Assembly (NCBI RefSeq): GCF_024346975.1
Contig: NZ_AP024886.1
Coordinates: 124,001 to 188,000, forward strand
Direction: 5' to 3'
Origin: Vibrio neonatus
Lineage (GTDB): Bacteria > Pseudomonadota > Gammaproteobacteria > Enterobacterales > Vibrionaceae
DNA: 64,000 bases
Below are positions 55,508-63,818 of the stretch, in pieces. The position numbers were made by a program, and so were the translations under genes. A model generated the notes under the pieces. That model saw only the letters and a program-made list of their open reading frames with translations, did no database searches and was not told the DNA's origin. The first letter of the stretch is position 1. The number at the start of each line of letters is the position of its first letter.

Positions 55508-57619
55508 GTGACTCCCTTGCCATACCATACTCACGCTCAACAGTTGATTGCGTTGCAAAATCAGGCTTTAGAAAGCTCACACCGAATTGCTGTGGTGTTG
55601 GCGGGCACTGTGCAGTGGCAACAACAGGTATTGCAGCAGTTGGGGGAATTGCACCACTATCAAGGGGCGTTAATCTTAGGTGAACGCAGCTTAAGTTACG
55701 CGCAAACTGTCTCATTTAAACAGGCTCGTCAAAAGTTAGGTCAAGAAAGCGATCTTATTATTGCCGATTTGAATGCCCCTTTTGATGCCAATGGTTTTAC
55801 TGCTGTCTCAGGCACTTTAAAGGGTGGCAGTTTATTGGTTATTTTGCCAAATACTCAGCCGTCGACTCATTCTCAGTTATGGTTGGAAAAAGCTTGTCAG
55901 GCATTTATTCGTATTGAGCAAGCTTCTACGCGCGGCTTTGAGGTAAACGCCATTGAATCCATTGCTTCCTCATTTAGTGATACTAGCGACGGTAGTAATC
56001 GTTTCTTACAACAAACACAAGTTATAGACGCAATCCATAAAGTTTTGACTGGTCATCGCAAAAGGCCTTTGGTTATTACCGCGGATAGAGGACGAGGGAA
56101 GTCAGCGGCATTAGGGATAGCGGCGGGACAGATCATTAAAGAGTCCAATAAAACAGTATTGGTGACAGCGCCCAGTACACAAGCAGTAAAAACGTTATTC
56201 GAGCACGCCGCGAAGCAGTTAGGTACAGCGCCGCAAAAAGGTTATACGCTAAGTACCAACGGTGGCGGCACATTGCGTTTTATTGCGCCTGACGAATTAC
56301 TTAGGGAAAACCCCAACTGTGATTTGTTGCTGATTGACGAAGCTGCCGCCATTCCTTTGCCTCTGTTGCAATCCATTGTTGAGCGTTATCACCGTACTTG
56401 TTTTGCGACTACGGTGCACGGTTATGAAGGTTGCGGACGAGGGTTTTCAATAAAGTTTTCGGCGTGGCTGAATCAACATCGTGTTGGTTGGAAGTCATTA
56501 AAGCTGACACAACCTATTCGCTGGAACGCAGAGGATCCAGTGGAAGCATGGTTATTCGACACTTTCTTACTTGATGCGGAGGTTGAATCTTTTGCGCTAA
56601 GCGATTATTCGAACGCCACACTGACTCTGATTGAGGTTGACGCAACAACAGAGTGTATCGCAGCACTGCGAAAAGCTTTCGGTTTATTGGTCAATGCTCA
56701 TTATCAAACATCACCAAACGATGTGTTTCAATTGCTTGATGATCGCAATGTGTGCCTGTATCAGGTGTTACTAGAAGGAGATGTAGCCGGTGTCATTCTT
56801 GGCTATCGCGAAGGTGGTTTGAGTGAAGCTCAACTACAAGATATTCAGCTTGGGCGAAGAAGACCAGCGGGCCATTTAGTCCCAGTCTCTATGGTTGCAC
56901 AACTTGCGAATAACGAACCGGCAACGGATTTAAGCCTTAGAGTGATGAGAATAGCAGTTCATCCGCAACTGCAAGGCAAAGGAATGGGCAGTTGGATGTT
57001 GTCGCAACTGGAGTCGTTACAGGGCAATGAGGTGGCATACCTCTCTACCAGTTTCGGTGTGACGGGTGAGCTCTTTAATTTTTGGCGTAGCAATGACTTC
57101 GATGCGGTTCGTTTAGGCAGTAAGCAAGACCAAGCCAGTGGCTGTTTTTCGGTGACTATGGTTAAACCATTGTACAGCCGCCTTGCATGGAGAGAAGAGG
57201 CCAAGACACAGCTTGTTATCAGCTTGCTTGATACCGCGTCAGATATTCATTTAAACCTTGCGACCGAAGTGTTGGTTGCGCTGTTAGTCGATGCTCCTTC
57301 AACGACCGAAGTTTTAAGCGAGCGTCTACAAAAATTAGTCTCGAACTATGTACAGGGCGGTTCTAGCTTTGAAGCGACGCGCGCTATAGTACAGCAGTTA
57401 TTATTGGCTAAGCTAACTTCTGCAAAGGATTACGTTGCAGGTGATGACTTGAGTCACTTTGGCTTGAGAGAGTATGACTCGATTTATGTTATTGCTGAAC
57501 TGTCGATCAAGAAGCTAAGTTGGGCGGCGCTTTGTCAGCAATACGGATTTACTGGCCGTAAACAAGCTGAAGCGCATTATCGCCAGGCTATTACAGCTTT
57601 AACGCCAATATCGCTTTGA
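55508..57619 (+). CDS. tmcA: tRNA(Met) cytidine acetyltransferase TmcA
   Basis: A 703-residue fused RNA-helicase-like ATPase and GNAT enzyme that makes N4-acetylcytidine at the wobble base of elongator tRNA-Met. Visible parts: Walker A TADRGRGKSAALG (about residue 200); Walker B-like DLLLIDEAAAIP; SGTLKGGSLLVI in the N-terminal region; and the acetyl-CoA loop VHPQLQGKGMGSWML. The start is a GTG with no clear ribosome binding site. Its TGA is followed immediately by a parS2 site. Confidence 0.94.
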   Translation: MTPLPYHTHAQQLIALQNQALESSHRIAVVLAGTVQWQQQVLQQLGELHHYQGALILGERSLSYAQTVSFKQARQKLGQESDLIIADLNAPFDANGFTAVSGTLKGGSLLVILPNTQPSTHSQLWLEKACQAFIRIEQASTRGFEVNAIESIASSFSDTSDGSNRFLQQTQVIDAIHKVLTGHRKRPLVITADRGRGKSAALGIAAGQIIKESNKTVLVTAPSTQAVKTLFEHAAKQLGTAPQKGYTLSTNGGGTLRFIAPDELLRENPNCDLLLIDEAAAIPLPLLQSIVERYHRTCFATTVHGYEGCGRGFSIKFSAWLNQHRVGWKSLKLTQPIRWNAEDPVEAWLFDTFLLDAEVESFALSDYSNATLTLIEVDATTECIAALRKAFGLLVNAHYQTSPNDVFQLLDDRNVCLYQVLLEGDVAGVILGYREGGLSEAQLQDIQLGRRRPAGHLVPVSMVAQLANNEPATDLSLRVMRIAVHPQLQGKGMGSWMLSQLESLQGNEVAYLSTSFGVTGELFNFWRSNDFDAVRLGSKQDQASGCFSVTMVKPLYSRLAWREEAKTQLVISLLDTASDIHLNLATEVLVALLVDAPSTTEVLSERLQKLVSNYVQGGSSFEATRAIVQQLLLAKLTSAKDYVAGDDLSHFGLREYDSIYVIAELSIKKLSWAALCQQYGFTGRKQAEAHYRQAITALTPISL

Positions 57620-57632
57620 TTTACAGTGTAAA
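57620..57632. promoter_or_regulatory. parS2: parS2-type ParB2 binding site
   Basis: TTTACAGTGTAAA, starting at the first base after the tmcA stop codon. It forms a pair with 57660 (centres 40 bp apart). Confidence 0.85.
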
Positions 57633-57659
57633 TTGAGATGTTTTGCTCATTACCGACGA

Positions 57660-57672
57660 TTTACACTGTAAA
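57660..57672. promoter_or_regulatory. parS2: parS2-type ParB2 binding site
   Basis: TTTACACTGTAAA, 40 bp from the previous copy and 32 bp before the left end of an insertion sequence. Confidence 0.85.
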
Positions 57673-57703
57673 TTCGAGAGCATTAACAGTCAGTCATTAA
57701 AAA

Positions 57704-58995
57704 GGTTCATCGCGGATTAGCGGGTTCTGAAAAACAAAAACGGTAGTTAATGGTATGGTTACATCGCCAAACACAACCTTCCAAAAACTACCGTCTTCAT
57801 GCCAAATAATACTTTTCTATCTTCCTTCTGGGAAGGCTTTCAGATTATAAAGTCCCATAAAACTGACTCTTTAATTACAATTACCTTAAAGCCTAACGCC
57901 ACTGCCACATGCCGATGTGGCCGCTCATCTGATTCGATTCATGACTATCAATGGCGAGTGTTCAAGGAAACCATGATGCTTGATATTCCTGTCGAGCTTT
58001 GTGTGCAAACTAGGCGGGTAAAATGCCCAGATTGTGGCGTAAAAACAGAGGCAATTTCTTGGATTGCTCCGTATGCGCGAATCACAAATCGACTAAAAAG
58101 CTATATCGAGAAGTTACTCCCACTTCTACCAATTAAGCATATCTCTGAGCTAACAAACGTGCATTGGCACACCGTTAAGCAGATTGATAAGCAACGTCTC
58201 AAGAGAGTCGTGCCTCCCGTGCATTGGAGTGACTTACGCCAACTGGTCATGGATGAATTTGCTATCTTTAAAGGTCACCGATATGCGACCGTCATTGCTG
58301 ACGCACAAACTCATCAAGTGCTTTGGGTTGGTATGGGAAGAAGCCGAAAAGACATCCGTCCGTTCTTTTAGGAACTGGGAGAGCATGCGGTTAACATTGA
58401 AGCTGTGGCGATGGATATGAACACAGCTTTTGATCTTGAAGTACAAACACACTGCCCAAATGCTCGTATCATCTATGACATGTTTCATGTTGTAGCTAAG
58501 TTCGGTCGAGAGGTCATGGACAGAGTTCGCGTCGACCAAGCTAATCAACTAAAAGCTGATAAAAAAGCACGTCGCTGGATAAAACGCTCGCGCTGGGTGT
58601 TATTAAAAAACCGAGAGAATTTAAACGCAAAACAGCAGAGCTATCTTGATGAAATATTATCGATTAACCGAGACCTCATGATAACACACTTGCTAGGGGC
58701 TCTGCTGAAGGAGCTTTGGTACTGTGAGTCAGAGAAGCAAGCTCAAGGGCTATGGGAAGTATGGTGCCAGCAGGTGAGAGAAAGTGGCATACAACCACTA
58801 ATCAACTTCGCTAGAAAGCTCAAGCCTTACCTTCACGGAATAGTAGCGTCAGCATCGTATCATCTGAATACTTGTACACTAGAAGGGATCAACAACAAGA
58901 TAAAACTGATCAAGCGAATGGGGTATGGCTACCGAGACACAGAGTACTTCTTTTTAAAAATCAAAGCGGCCTTCCCCGGAAAACCGCGATGAACC
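57704..58995 (+). mobile_element. ISL3-family insertion sequence, 1292 bp
   Basis: Inverted ends begin GGTTCATCGCGG on both sides (left GGTTCATCGCGGATTAGCGG, right complement GGTTCATCGCGGTTTTCCGG). An exact 8-bp target duplication ATTAAAAA flanks it at 57696-57703 and 58996-59003; ISL3 elements make 8-bp duplications. It lies between a parS2 pair and the tmcA terminator. The intact target duplication suggests recent arrival, but its transposase is interrupted. Confidence 0.92.
57799..58992 (+). pseudogene. ISL3-type transposase interrupted by an amber codon
   Basis: A 397-codon frame of an ISL3 transposase: N-terminal zinc motif (CRCGRSSDSIHD, CPDCGVKTEAISW), DDE core with DEFAIFKGHRYATVIAD and DMNTAFDLEV, and C-terminal EGINNKIKLIKRMGYGYRD. 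One in-frame TAG at 58369-58371 follows RPFF and separates the two halves; the frame is otherwise open. A CAG-to-TAG change would explain it. The final TGA lies within the right inverted repeat. The protein is probably inactive unless the stop is suppressed. Confidence 0.9.
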
Positions 58996-59001
58996 ATTAA
59001 A

Positions 59002-59033
59002 AAGGGCCACAACAGCAAATTGTTGTGGCCCTT
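59002..59033. terminator. Bidirectional terminator between tmcA and the type I exporter
   Basis: Perfect 13-bp stem AAGGGCCACAACA (59002-59014) / TGTTGTGGCCCTT (59021-59033), 6-nt loop, with A- and T-rich flanks. The insertion sequence separated it from tmcA. Confidence 0.88.
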
Positions 59034-59036
59034 AAA

Positions 59037-59049
59037 TTTACAGTGTAAA
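59037..59049. promoter_or_regulatory. parS2: parS2-type ParB2 binding site
   Basis: TTTACAGTGTAAA, three bases after a terminator stem and three before the stop codon of the exporter gene. Without the insertion sequence it would be about 125 bp from the parS2 pair at 57620 and 57660. Confidence 0.85.
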
Positions 59050-59052
59050 TCG

Positions 59053-61170
59053 TTATTGATTGACACTCTTTAAGTTTCCTTTCTTAAGTTCAGCTAGAAC
59101 TTTCTCTTTCGGGCCATCCGCCACAATAGCGCCTGCACTCATTACGATTAAGCGATCCACTACTTCGAGCATAGAGGTTTTATGGGTGATAAGCACTAAT
59201 GTTTCTTGCTGCGATAGATTTTTAAGTTCGGCTTTAATTAGGGCTTCGGAGCGGTTATCCATAGCACTGGTTGGCTCATCAAGCAAAAGTACCGGAGGTC
59301 TGCCCAGAAATGCTCGGGCAATAGCAACCGCTTGACGTTGTCCTCCAGAAAGCAGCTGACCACCTTCACCGACTTGTCTTTCTAATCCTGCCGGGTCTTT
59401 CATGGTGAAGTCCGTGACGCCAGCGCGTTTAGCCGCAAGTAACACCTCATCATCTTCGGCAAGTTGTTTACCGAGGGTGATGTTGTCGCGAATTGAACCG
59501 TAAAATAAGGTGATGTCTTGTGGTACACAACCTATGTTGCTTCTCACGTCAGTATGGTGCAATTGTTGGATGTCGGTATCGTCAACGCGAATATGTCCCT
59601 GTGTCGGCTTATACAGGCCCATAATGAGACGTTCGAGAGTGGTTTTACCCGAACCAATACGACCTATAATCGCCACCTTTTCTCCCGGACGAATAGTGAC
59701 ACTGAGATCTCGAATAGAAGAAACCGGAGAATCAGGGTAATTGAAGCTGACTTTATCGAGCTCAATTTTGCCTTGTAACACTGGGCGATGAATGTAGCGC
59801 TTATCAGCTTCTTGCTCATCAGGCATACTCATGACTTGTTCGATAATCGTCATTGATGACTTTGCTTGATTGTAGCGAGTCGAAAGCAGGGCCACCTGAA
59901 CCAAAGGACCAATGGCGCGGCCACTGAGCATGGTGGCGGCAATCAAGCCACCCATGGTCAGTTCTCCTTCTGAGATAAGATAAACCCCCATTATCAACAT
60001 ACCCACATTGGATGCTTGTTGTAGAAATCCTGCTGAGTTTTGCACGCCGTCTGTAATGCGACGACTTTTGATGTTCCAGTTTGCCATGTGCGCCACAGCT
60101 TCTTCCCAGCGATATTGGAACTGACTTTGCGCGCCAAATATTTTTAGTGATTCTAATCCTGCTAGACTTTCGATTAAGTTAGCGTATTTTTGCGAAGCGA
60201 GGCGAGAGCCTTCTTCGATGCTGTTACGTAGCGGTCGTTGAATAATTAATGAGTGTAAGATCAGCAAAGTCACACAGACGATAGGTACCAGCACTACGTT
60301 GCCCGCAATCAACCAAATAACGAGTAAGAACAGCAAAGCAAAAGGCAAATCAATTAAGGCGGCTATTGTGGCTGAAGTAAAAAATTCTCGAATAGATTCA
60401 AATTCTTGTAGATGTCTGGCAAACGCCCCAACTGATGGCGGACGTGCTTCCATTCTGATTCCCATGACTTTGCTAAACAGCTTTGAGGAAATCAGAATAT
60501 CTGATTTTTTACCCGCTACATCAATGAAATAGCTTCGAAGCGATTTAAGTAGTAAGTCAAAGATAAAAATGACCACGATGCCGCTCGCGAGCACCCATAA
60601 AGATTCAAAGGCTAAATTGGGAACAACTTTGTCGTATACGATTCGAGTGAATAGGGGAGTGGCAATGGCAAAGATATTGATCAAAATAGAGGCAATTAAA
60701 ACATCACGATAAATAGAGCGCGATTCTTTCAATGTTCCCCAAAACCAATGCCCTTTGCGGGTTTTGAGTATTTCAGGTGAACGTTGATCAAAGCGGAACT
60801 GTTTTTTTATTAAAAAATAACGGCCGCTATAATCTTCCTCTAGTTCGGCAAGAGTCACGGTTGTGGCGACAAATCCTGTTTTAGGGCTGACAATTTCAGC
60901 TTGCCCATTGTTCTTGTCTACGCTGAGCAAGACACAGGCTTCGTTTTCTCCTGTCAGTAATATGGCAGGCAGTACTAATGTTGATACTTTCGATAAAGAA
61001 GCGGATTGCTCTTTTGCCACCAAACCTGCACGTTGTGCTGCGCGTGAGAACAAAATAGGGGTTAGCTTGCCGTCAGGGAGAGGTAATCCGTTGAGCAGTG
61101 CTTCTGGCGAGTTGGAGAGGCCGTAGTAGCGACTGATATAGATCAGTGAATGTAATAGTGAGTCTTTCAT
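59053..61170 (-). CDS. Type I secretion ABC transporter (LapB-like)
   Basis: A 705-residue exporter with an N-terminal C39-like domain (about 1-130) that lacks an obvious catalytic cysteine (start MKDSLLHSLIYISRYYGLS). Six membrane helices follow, then an ABC domain with Walker A GRIGSGKTT, signature LSGGQRQAVAIARA and Walker B LLLDEPTSAMD. It is the inner membrane part of a one-step exporter of RTX adhesins or toxins. The HlyD-type adaptor gene is 72 bp upstream in the same direction. The RTX substrate and TolC partner are not in the window. Confidence 0.9.
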   Translation of the reverse strand: MKDSLLHSLIYISRYYGLSNSPEALLNGLPLPDGKLTPILFSRAAQRAGLVAKEQSASLSKVSTLVLPAILLTGENEACVLLSVDKNNGQAEIVSPKTGFVATTVTLAELEEDYSGRYFLIKKQFRFDQRSPEILKTRKGHWFWGTLKESRSIYRDVLIASILINIFAIATPLFTRIVYDKVVPNLAFESLWVLASGIVVIFIFDLLLKSLRSYFIDVAGKKSDILISSKLFSKVMGIRMEARPPSVGAFARHLQEFESIREFFTSATIAALIDLPFALLFLLVIWLIAGNVVLVPIVCVTLLILHSLIIQRPLRNSIEEGSRLASQKYANLIESLAGLESLKIFGAQSQFQYRWEEAVAHMANWNIKSRRITDGVQNSAGFLQQASNVGMLIMGVYLISEGELTMGGLIAATMLSGRAIGPLVQVALLSTRYNQAKSSMTIIEQVMSMPDEQEADKRYIHRPVLQGKIELDKVSFNYPDSPVSSIRDLSVTIRPGEKVAIIGRIGSGKTTLERLIMGLYKPTQGHIRVDDTDIQQLHHTDVRSNIGCVPQDITLFYGSIRDNITLGKQLAEDDEVLLAAKRAGVTDFTMKDPAGLERQVGEGGQLLSGGQRQAVAIARAFLGRPPVLLLDEPTSAMDNRSEALIKAELKNLSQQETLVLITHKTSMLEVVDRLIVMSAGAIVADGPKEKVLAELKKGNLKSVNQ

Positions 61171-61202
61171 GCGTTGTTGTCATCCTTGGCAGCGTTATTG
61201 AG

Positions 61203-61220
61203 CCTTGATCATGCTTTCGT
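61203..61220. promoter_or_regulatory. RctB-type iteron between type I secretion genes
   Basis: CCTTGATCATGCTTTCGT, whose complement ACGAAAGCATGATCAAGG shares ACGAAAGCATGATCA with the sixth origin iteron (50631-50645). It lies 10.5 kb to the right of the origin array in a 72-bp intergenic spacer, so it may be an outlying RctB site. Binding is not shown. Confidence 0.45.
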
Positions 61221-61242
61221 GCATTTACGGGTAAGTGTTTGT

Positions 61243-62634
61243 TTATTCGCGTAATGCGCGGCCTTTAGCACTTAACACTGGCTTTAGTAGATAGTCGAGC
61301 ACGGTATGCTTGCCGGTAATAATATCCACCGAAGCTGTCATTCCAGGAATAATCGGTAATTGACCGTTGCTACCAAACTCTGTTTGTTCTGTGCGAACTC
61401 GTACTAGGTAAAAGCTATTACCTTCTTCGTCCTGAATGGTATCTGCACTGATATGGTCGAGCTTGCCTTGCAGACCGCCGTACTTAGTGAAGTCATAGGC
61501 GCTAAATTTTACGATAGCAGGCAGATCGGGTCGCAAAAATGCGATGTCTTGCGGGGCAATTTTTGCTTCCACGACTAGCGTATCTTCACTCGGCACTATC
61601 TCAACTAAATCCATGCCCGGCTGAATAACGCCACCGACCGTATTGGTGTATAGCTTTTTGATGGTGCCAGTGACAGGGGAGGTGACGACGGTACGGCTAA
61701 CTCTGTCCTCAAGGCCCACGGTGCTTTGAGTCAGCGCCGATAATTCATCTTGGCTTTGATTTAATTTTTCTTGTTGCTCGGAGCGAAAATCAAGAGCGGC
61801 ATCAACTCGACTGAGCAGTTTTTCTCGAATAGCGGCGTTAAGTACAGGGACTTGCCCACGAGCTGAATCAAGTTCTCTTTTAGTATCAATAACTTGACGT
61901 TTTAATTTAATAAATTCTATTTGCGGAACTATGCCTTCTTCTGCCAGAGGCTTCATTAAGTCATATTCTTTTTGTGCAAACTCATACGCTTGTCTAAGGT
62001 TAGAAATTCGACCACGGGTCTCATTCATGTCTTGGATTTTTTGAGCGATTCGCTCATCAATCACTTTTAGTTGGTTTTTTAAATTACCGAGATCTTGTCG
62101 ATATTCTACTCGCTGTCTGGCTGCCAACTTGGGTTGATTCTCTTCAAAGTTAGTCGGATACACCAGTTTATTGGTGCTAATTATTACACTATCGCGCCAA
62201 TTATTTAGGTTGACGTTATCTTTTACTTCAATGCTGGCGACCGAAGCGGAGAGTTGCAGAACTTTGGCGGTTAAGTTGTAGACTTGCTGTTCACGCTCTC
62301 TGAAGTCGGATTGAAAGCGTGTATCATCGATGAGCAATAGTTGCTGACCTTGCGTGACTTGTTGCCCTTCACGTACCAAAATGGCTTTAACCAAGCCACC
62401 TTCTAGGTTTTGTACCACTTGCAGTTGGCTTGAAGGAATCACCTTGCCGTTTCCTACTGTGACTTTGTCTATTTCAGCCCAGTGTGCCCATGCGACGGCG
62501 CAGCCAAAGAATAGCAACACTAACCACAGTAGCAGTCTGGCATTTGAAGGTGTATTTAACAGTAGCGCTGCGGTTTTATCATCAACGTATTCTAGCTCGG
62601 TTCGACCGAGGTTTTTTAGCTTTTCTTGACTCAT
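61243..62634 (-). CDS. Type I secretion periplasmic adaptor, HlyD family (LapC-like)
   Basis: About 463 residues, starting MSQEKLKNLGRTELEYVDD at 62634 (the frame is open to 62697). A single membrane anchor (LLLWLVLLFFGCAVAWAHWA) is followed by a lipoyl half-motif (VIPSSQLQVVQNLEGGLVKAI), a long coiled coil (about 140-300) and the C-terminal HlyD domain (VTGTIKKLYTNTVGGVIQPGMDLVEIVP). It forms the periplasmic bridge with the LapB-like ATPase downstream. Probably the first gene of the operon. Confidence 0.9.
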   Translation of the reverse strand: MSQEKLKNLGRTELEYVDDKTAALLLNTPSNARLLLWLVLLFFGCAVAWAHWAEIDKVTVGNGKVIPSSQLQVVQNLEGGLVKAILVREGQQVTQGQQLLLIDDTRFQSDFREREQQVYNLTAKVLQLSASVASIEVKDNVNLNNWRDSVIISTNKLVYPTNFEENQPKLAARQRVEYRQDLGNLKNQLKVIDERIAQKIQDMNETRGRISNLRQAYEFAQKEYDLMKPLAEEGIVPQIEFIKLKRQVIDTKRELDSARGQVPVLNAAIREKLLSRVDAALDFRSEQQEKLNQSQDELSALTQSTVGLEDRVSRTVVTSPVTGTIKKLYTNTVGGVIQPGMDLVEIVPSEDTLVVEAKIAPQDIAFLRPDLPAIVKFSAYDFTKYGGLQGKLDHISADTIQDEEGNSFYLVRVRTEQTEFGSNGQLPIIPGMTASVDIITGKHTVLDYLLKPVLSAKGRALRE

Positions 62635-62970
62635 AGGCCATCCATTTGCGCATTGAGTGATTAACAGTCCGTTGCTAGGGTGAGGGAACAATGACAACCG
62701 TTCGCAAAGACATAACCCTATAGTATGCCTGTTTGTTGTAAATGTTAAGTAAATGTACCTTACTATCGCTTGTCATGTAATGATTGGTGGGCATGTAGAC
62801 GATTGAATTTTAAGTATAATTACCAAACTATGTATAGCGTCATTGGCGGTATGTCTAAATAGCTTAAAAAATGAGAGAAGAGTTAAGCTAAATGAATATA
62901 CAGGTAAAACCTTCTTGAGATATTTATCTCGAAAGCGCAAAATTTAACAAAAGTCATTTGAGGATGTGAA

Positions 62971-63612
62971 ATGAAGTTAACGGATATTCGTCGCGACTAT
63001 ACGCTGGGCGGTTTACGTAGGAAGAATTTAAAAGAAAACCCAGTAGATCAGTTTAATTTGTGGTTAGAGCAGGCGATTGAAGCAGAGTTGACGGATCCTA
63101 CCGCAATGACAGTGGCAACCGTTGATGAAAACGGTCAGCCGTATCAACGAATTGTGCTGTTAAAAAGTCTTGATGACCAAGGTTTTGTATTTTATACCAA
63201 TTTAGGCAGTCGTAAGGCACTTCATCTACAAGATAACAACAAAATCAGCCTGCACTTTCCGTGGCATCCATTAGAGCGACAAGTTCATGTGACGGGTGTG
63301 GCTGAAAAGCTGACTGCGGCAGAAAACTTTAAATACTTCACCTCTCGACCAAAAGGAAGTCAACTAGCGGCAATAGCCAGCAAGCAAAGCTCGCGCATTT
63401 CAGCGCGTGGAATTTTGGAAGGTAAGTTTTTAGAGCTTAAAAAGAAATTTTCTGATGGTGAAATACCTATGCCGTCATTCTGGGGTGGATATCGTATTAA
63501 GGTTGAATCTATCGAATTTTGGCAAGGTGGAGCTAATCGTTTACATGATAGATTTATCTATACTCGTGTGGGTGATGCTCAACAGTGGGAAATTGAGCGT
63601 CTTGCGCCATAA
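62971..63612 (+). CDS. pdxH: Pyridoxamine 5'-phosphate oxidase PdxH
   Basis: A 213-residue FMN enzyme that oxidises pyridoxine or pyridoxamine 5'-phosphate to pyridoxal 5'-phosphate. Conserved segments: [91 protein letters not shown] and the C-terminal WEIERLAP. Length is normal. GAGGATG precedes the ATG. Its TAA is followed directly by a parS2 site. Confidence 0.96.
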   Translation: MKLTDIRRDYTLGGLRRKNLKENPVDQFNLWLEQAIEAELTDPTAMTVATVDENGQPYQRIVLLKSLDDQGFVFYTNLGSRKALHLQDNNKISLHFPWHPLERQVHVTGVAEKLTAAENFKYFTSRPKGSQLAAIASKQSSRISARGILEGKFLELKKKFSDGEIPMPSFWGGYRIKVESIEFWQGGANRLHDRFIYTRVGDAQQWEIERLAP

Positions 63613-63625
63613 TTTACACTGTAAA
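63613..63625. promoter_or_regulatory. parS2: parS2-type ParB2 binding site
   Basis: TTTACACTGTAAA begins at the base after the pdxH stop codon. It is five bases left of a 162-bp repeat. Confidence 0.85.
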
Positions 63626-63629
63626 TATC

Positions 63630-63791
63630 ATACCAATCACACTAAGTAAGTGATCAGAACTAGCGCAGGAAAAATGCTCGAGAACAAGGCAGAATTTTTC
63701 GATAAGTAGTTATTCTACAATCAAAAATTCTAACGCCGTTATCGAGCATTTTAACAAGCTAGAATGACCAGTTATTTAGTACGATTGGTAT
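63630..63791 (-). repeat. 162-bp cruciform-type interspersed repeat, copy B
   Basis: Bounded by ATACCAATC and GATTGGTAT. It is the reverse complement of copy A (30683-30844), same length, with one visible base difference (GGTCA for GATCA near one end). It lies between pdxH and the ACT-domain gene. Confidence 0.9.
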
Positions 63792-63818
63792 AACTATTAG
63801 CACTAGAAAGGGCCTATG

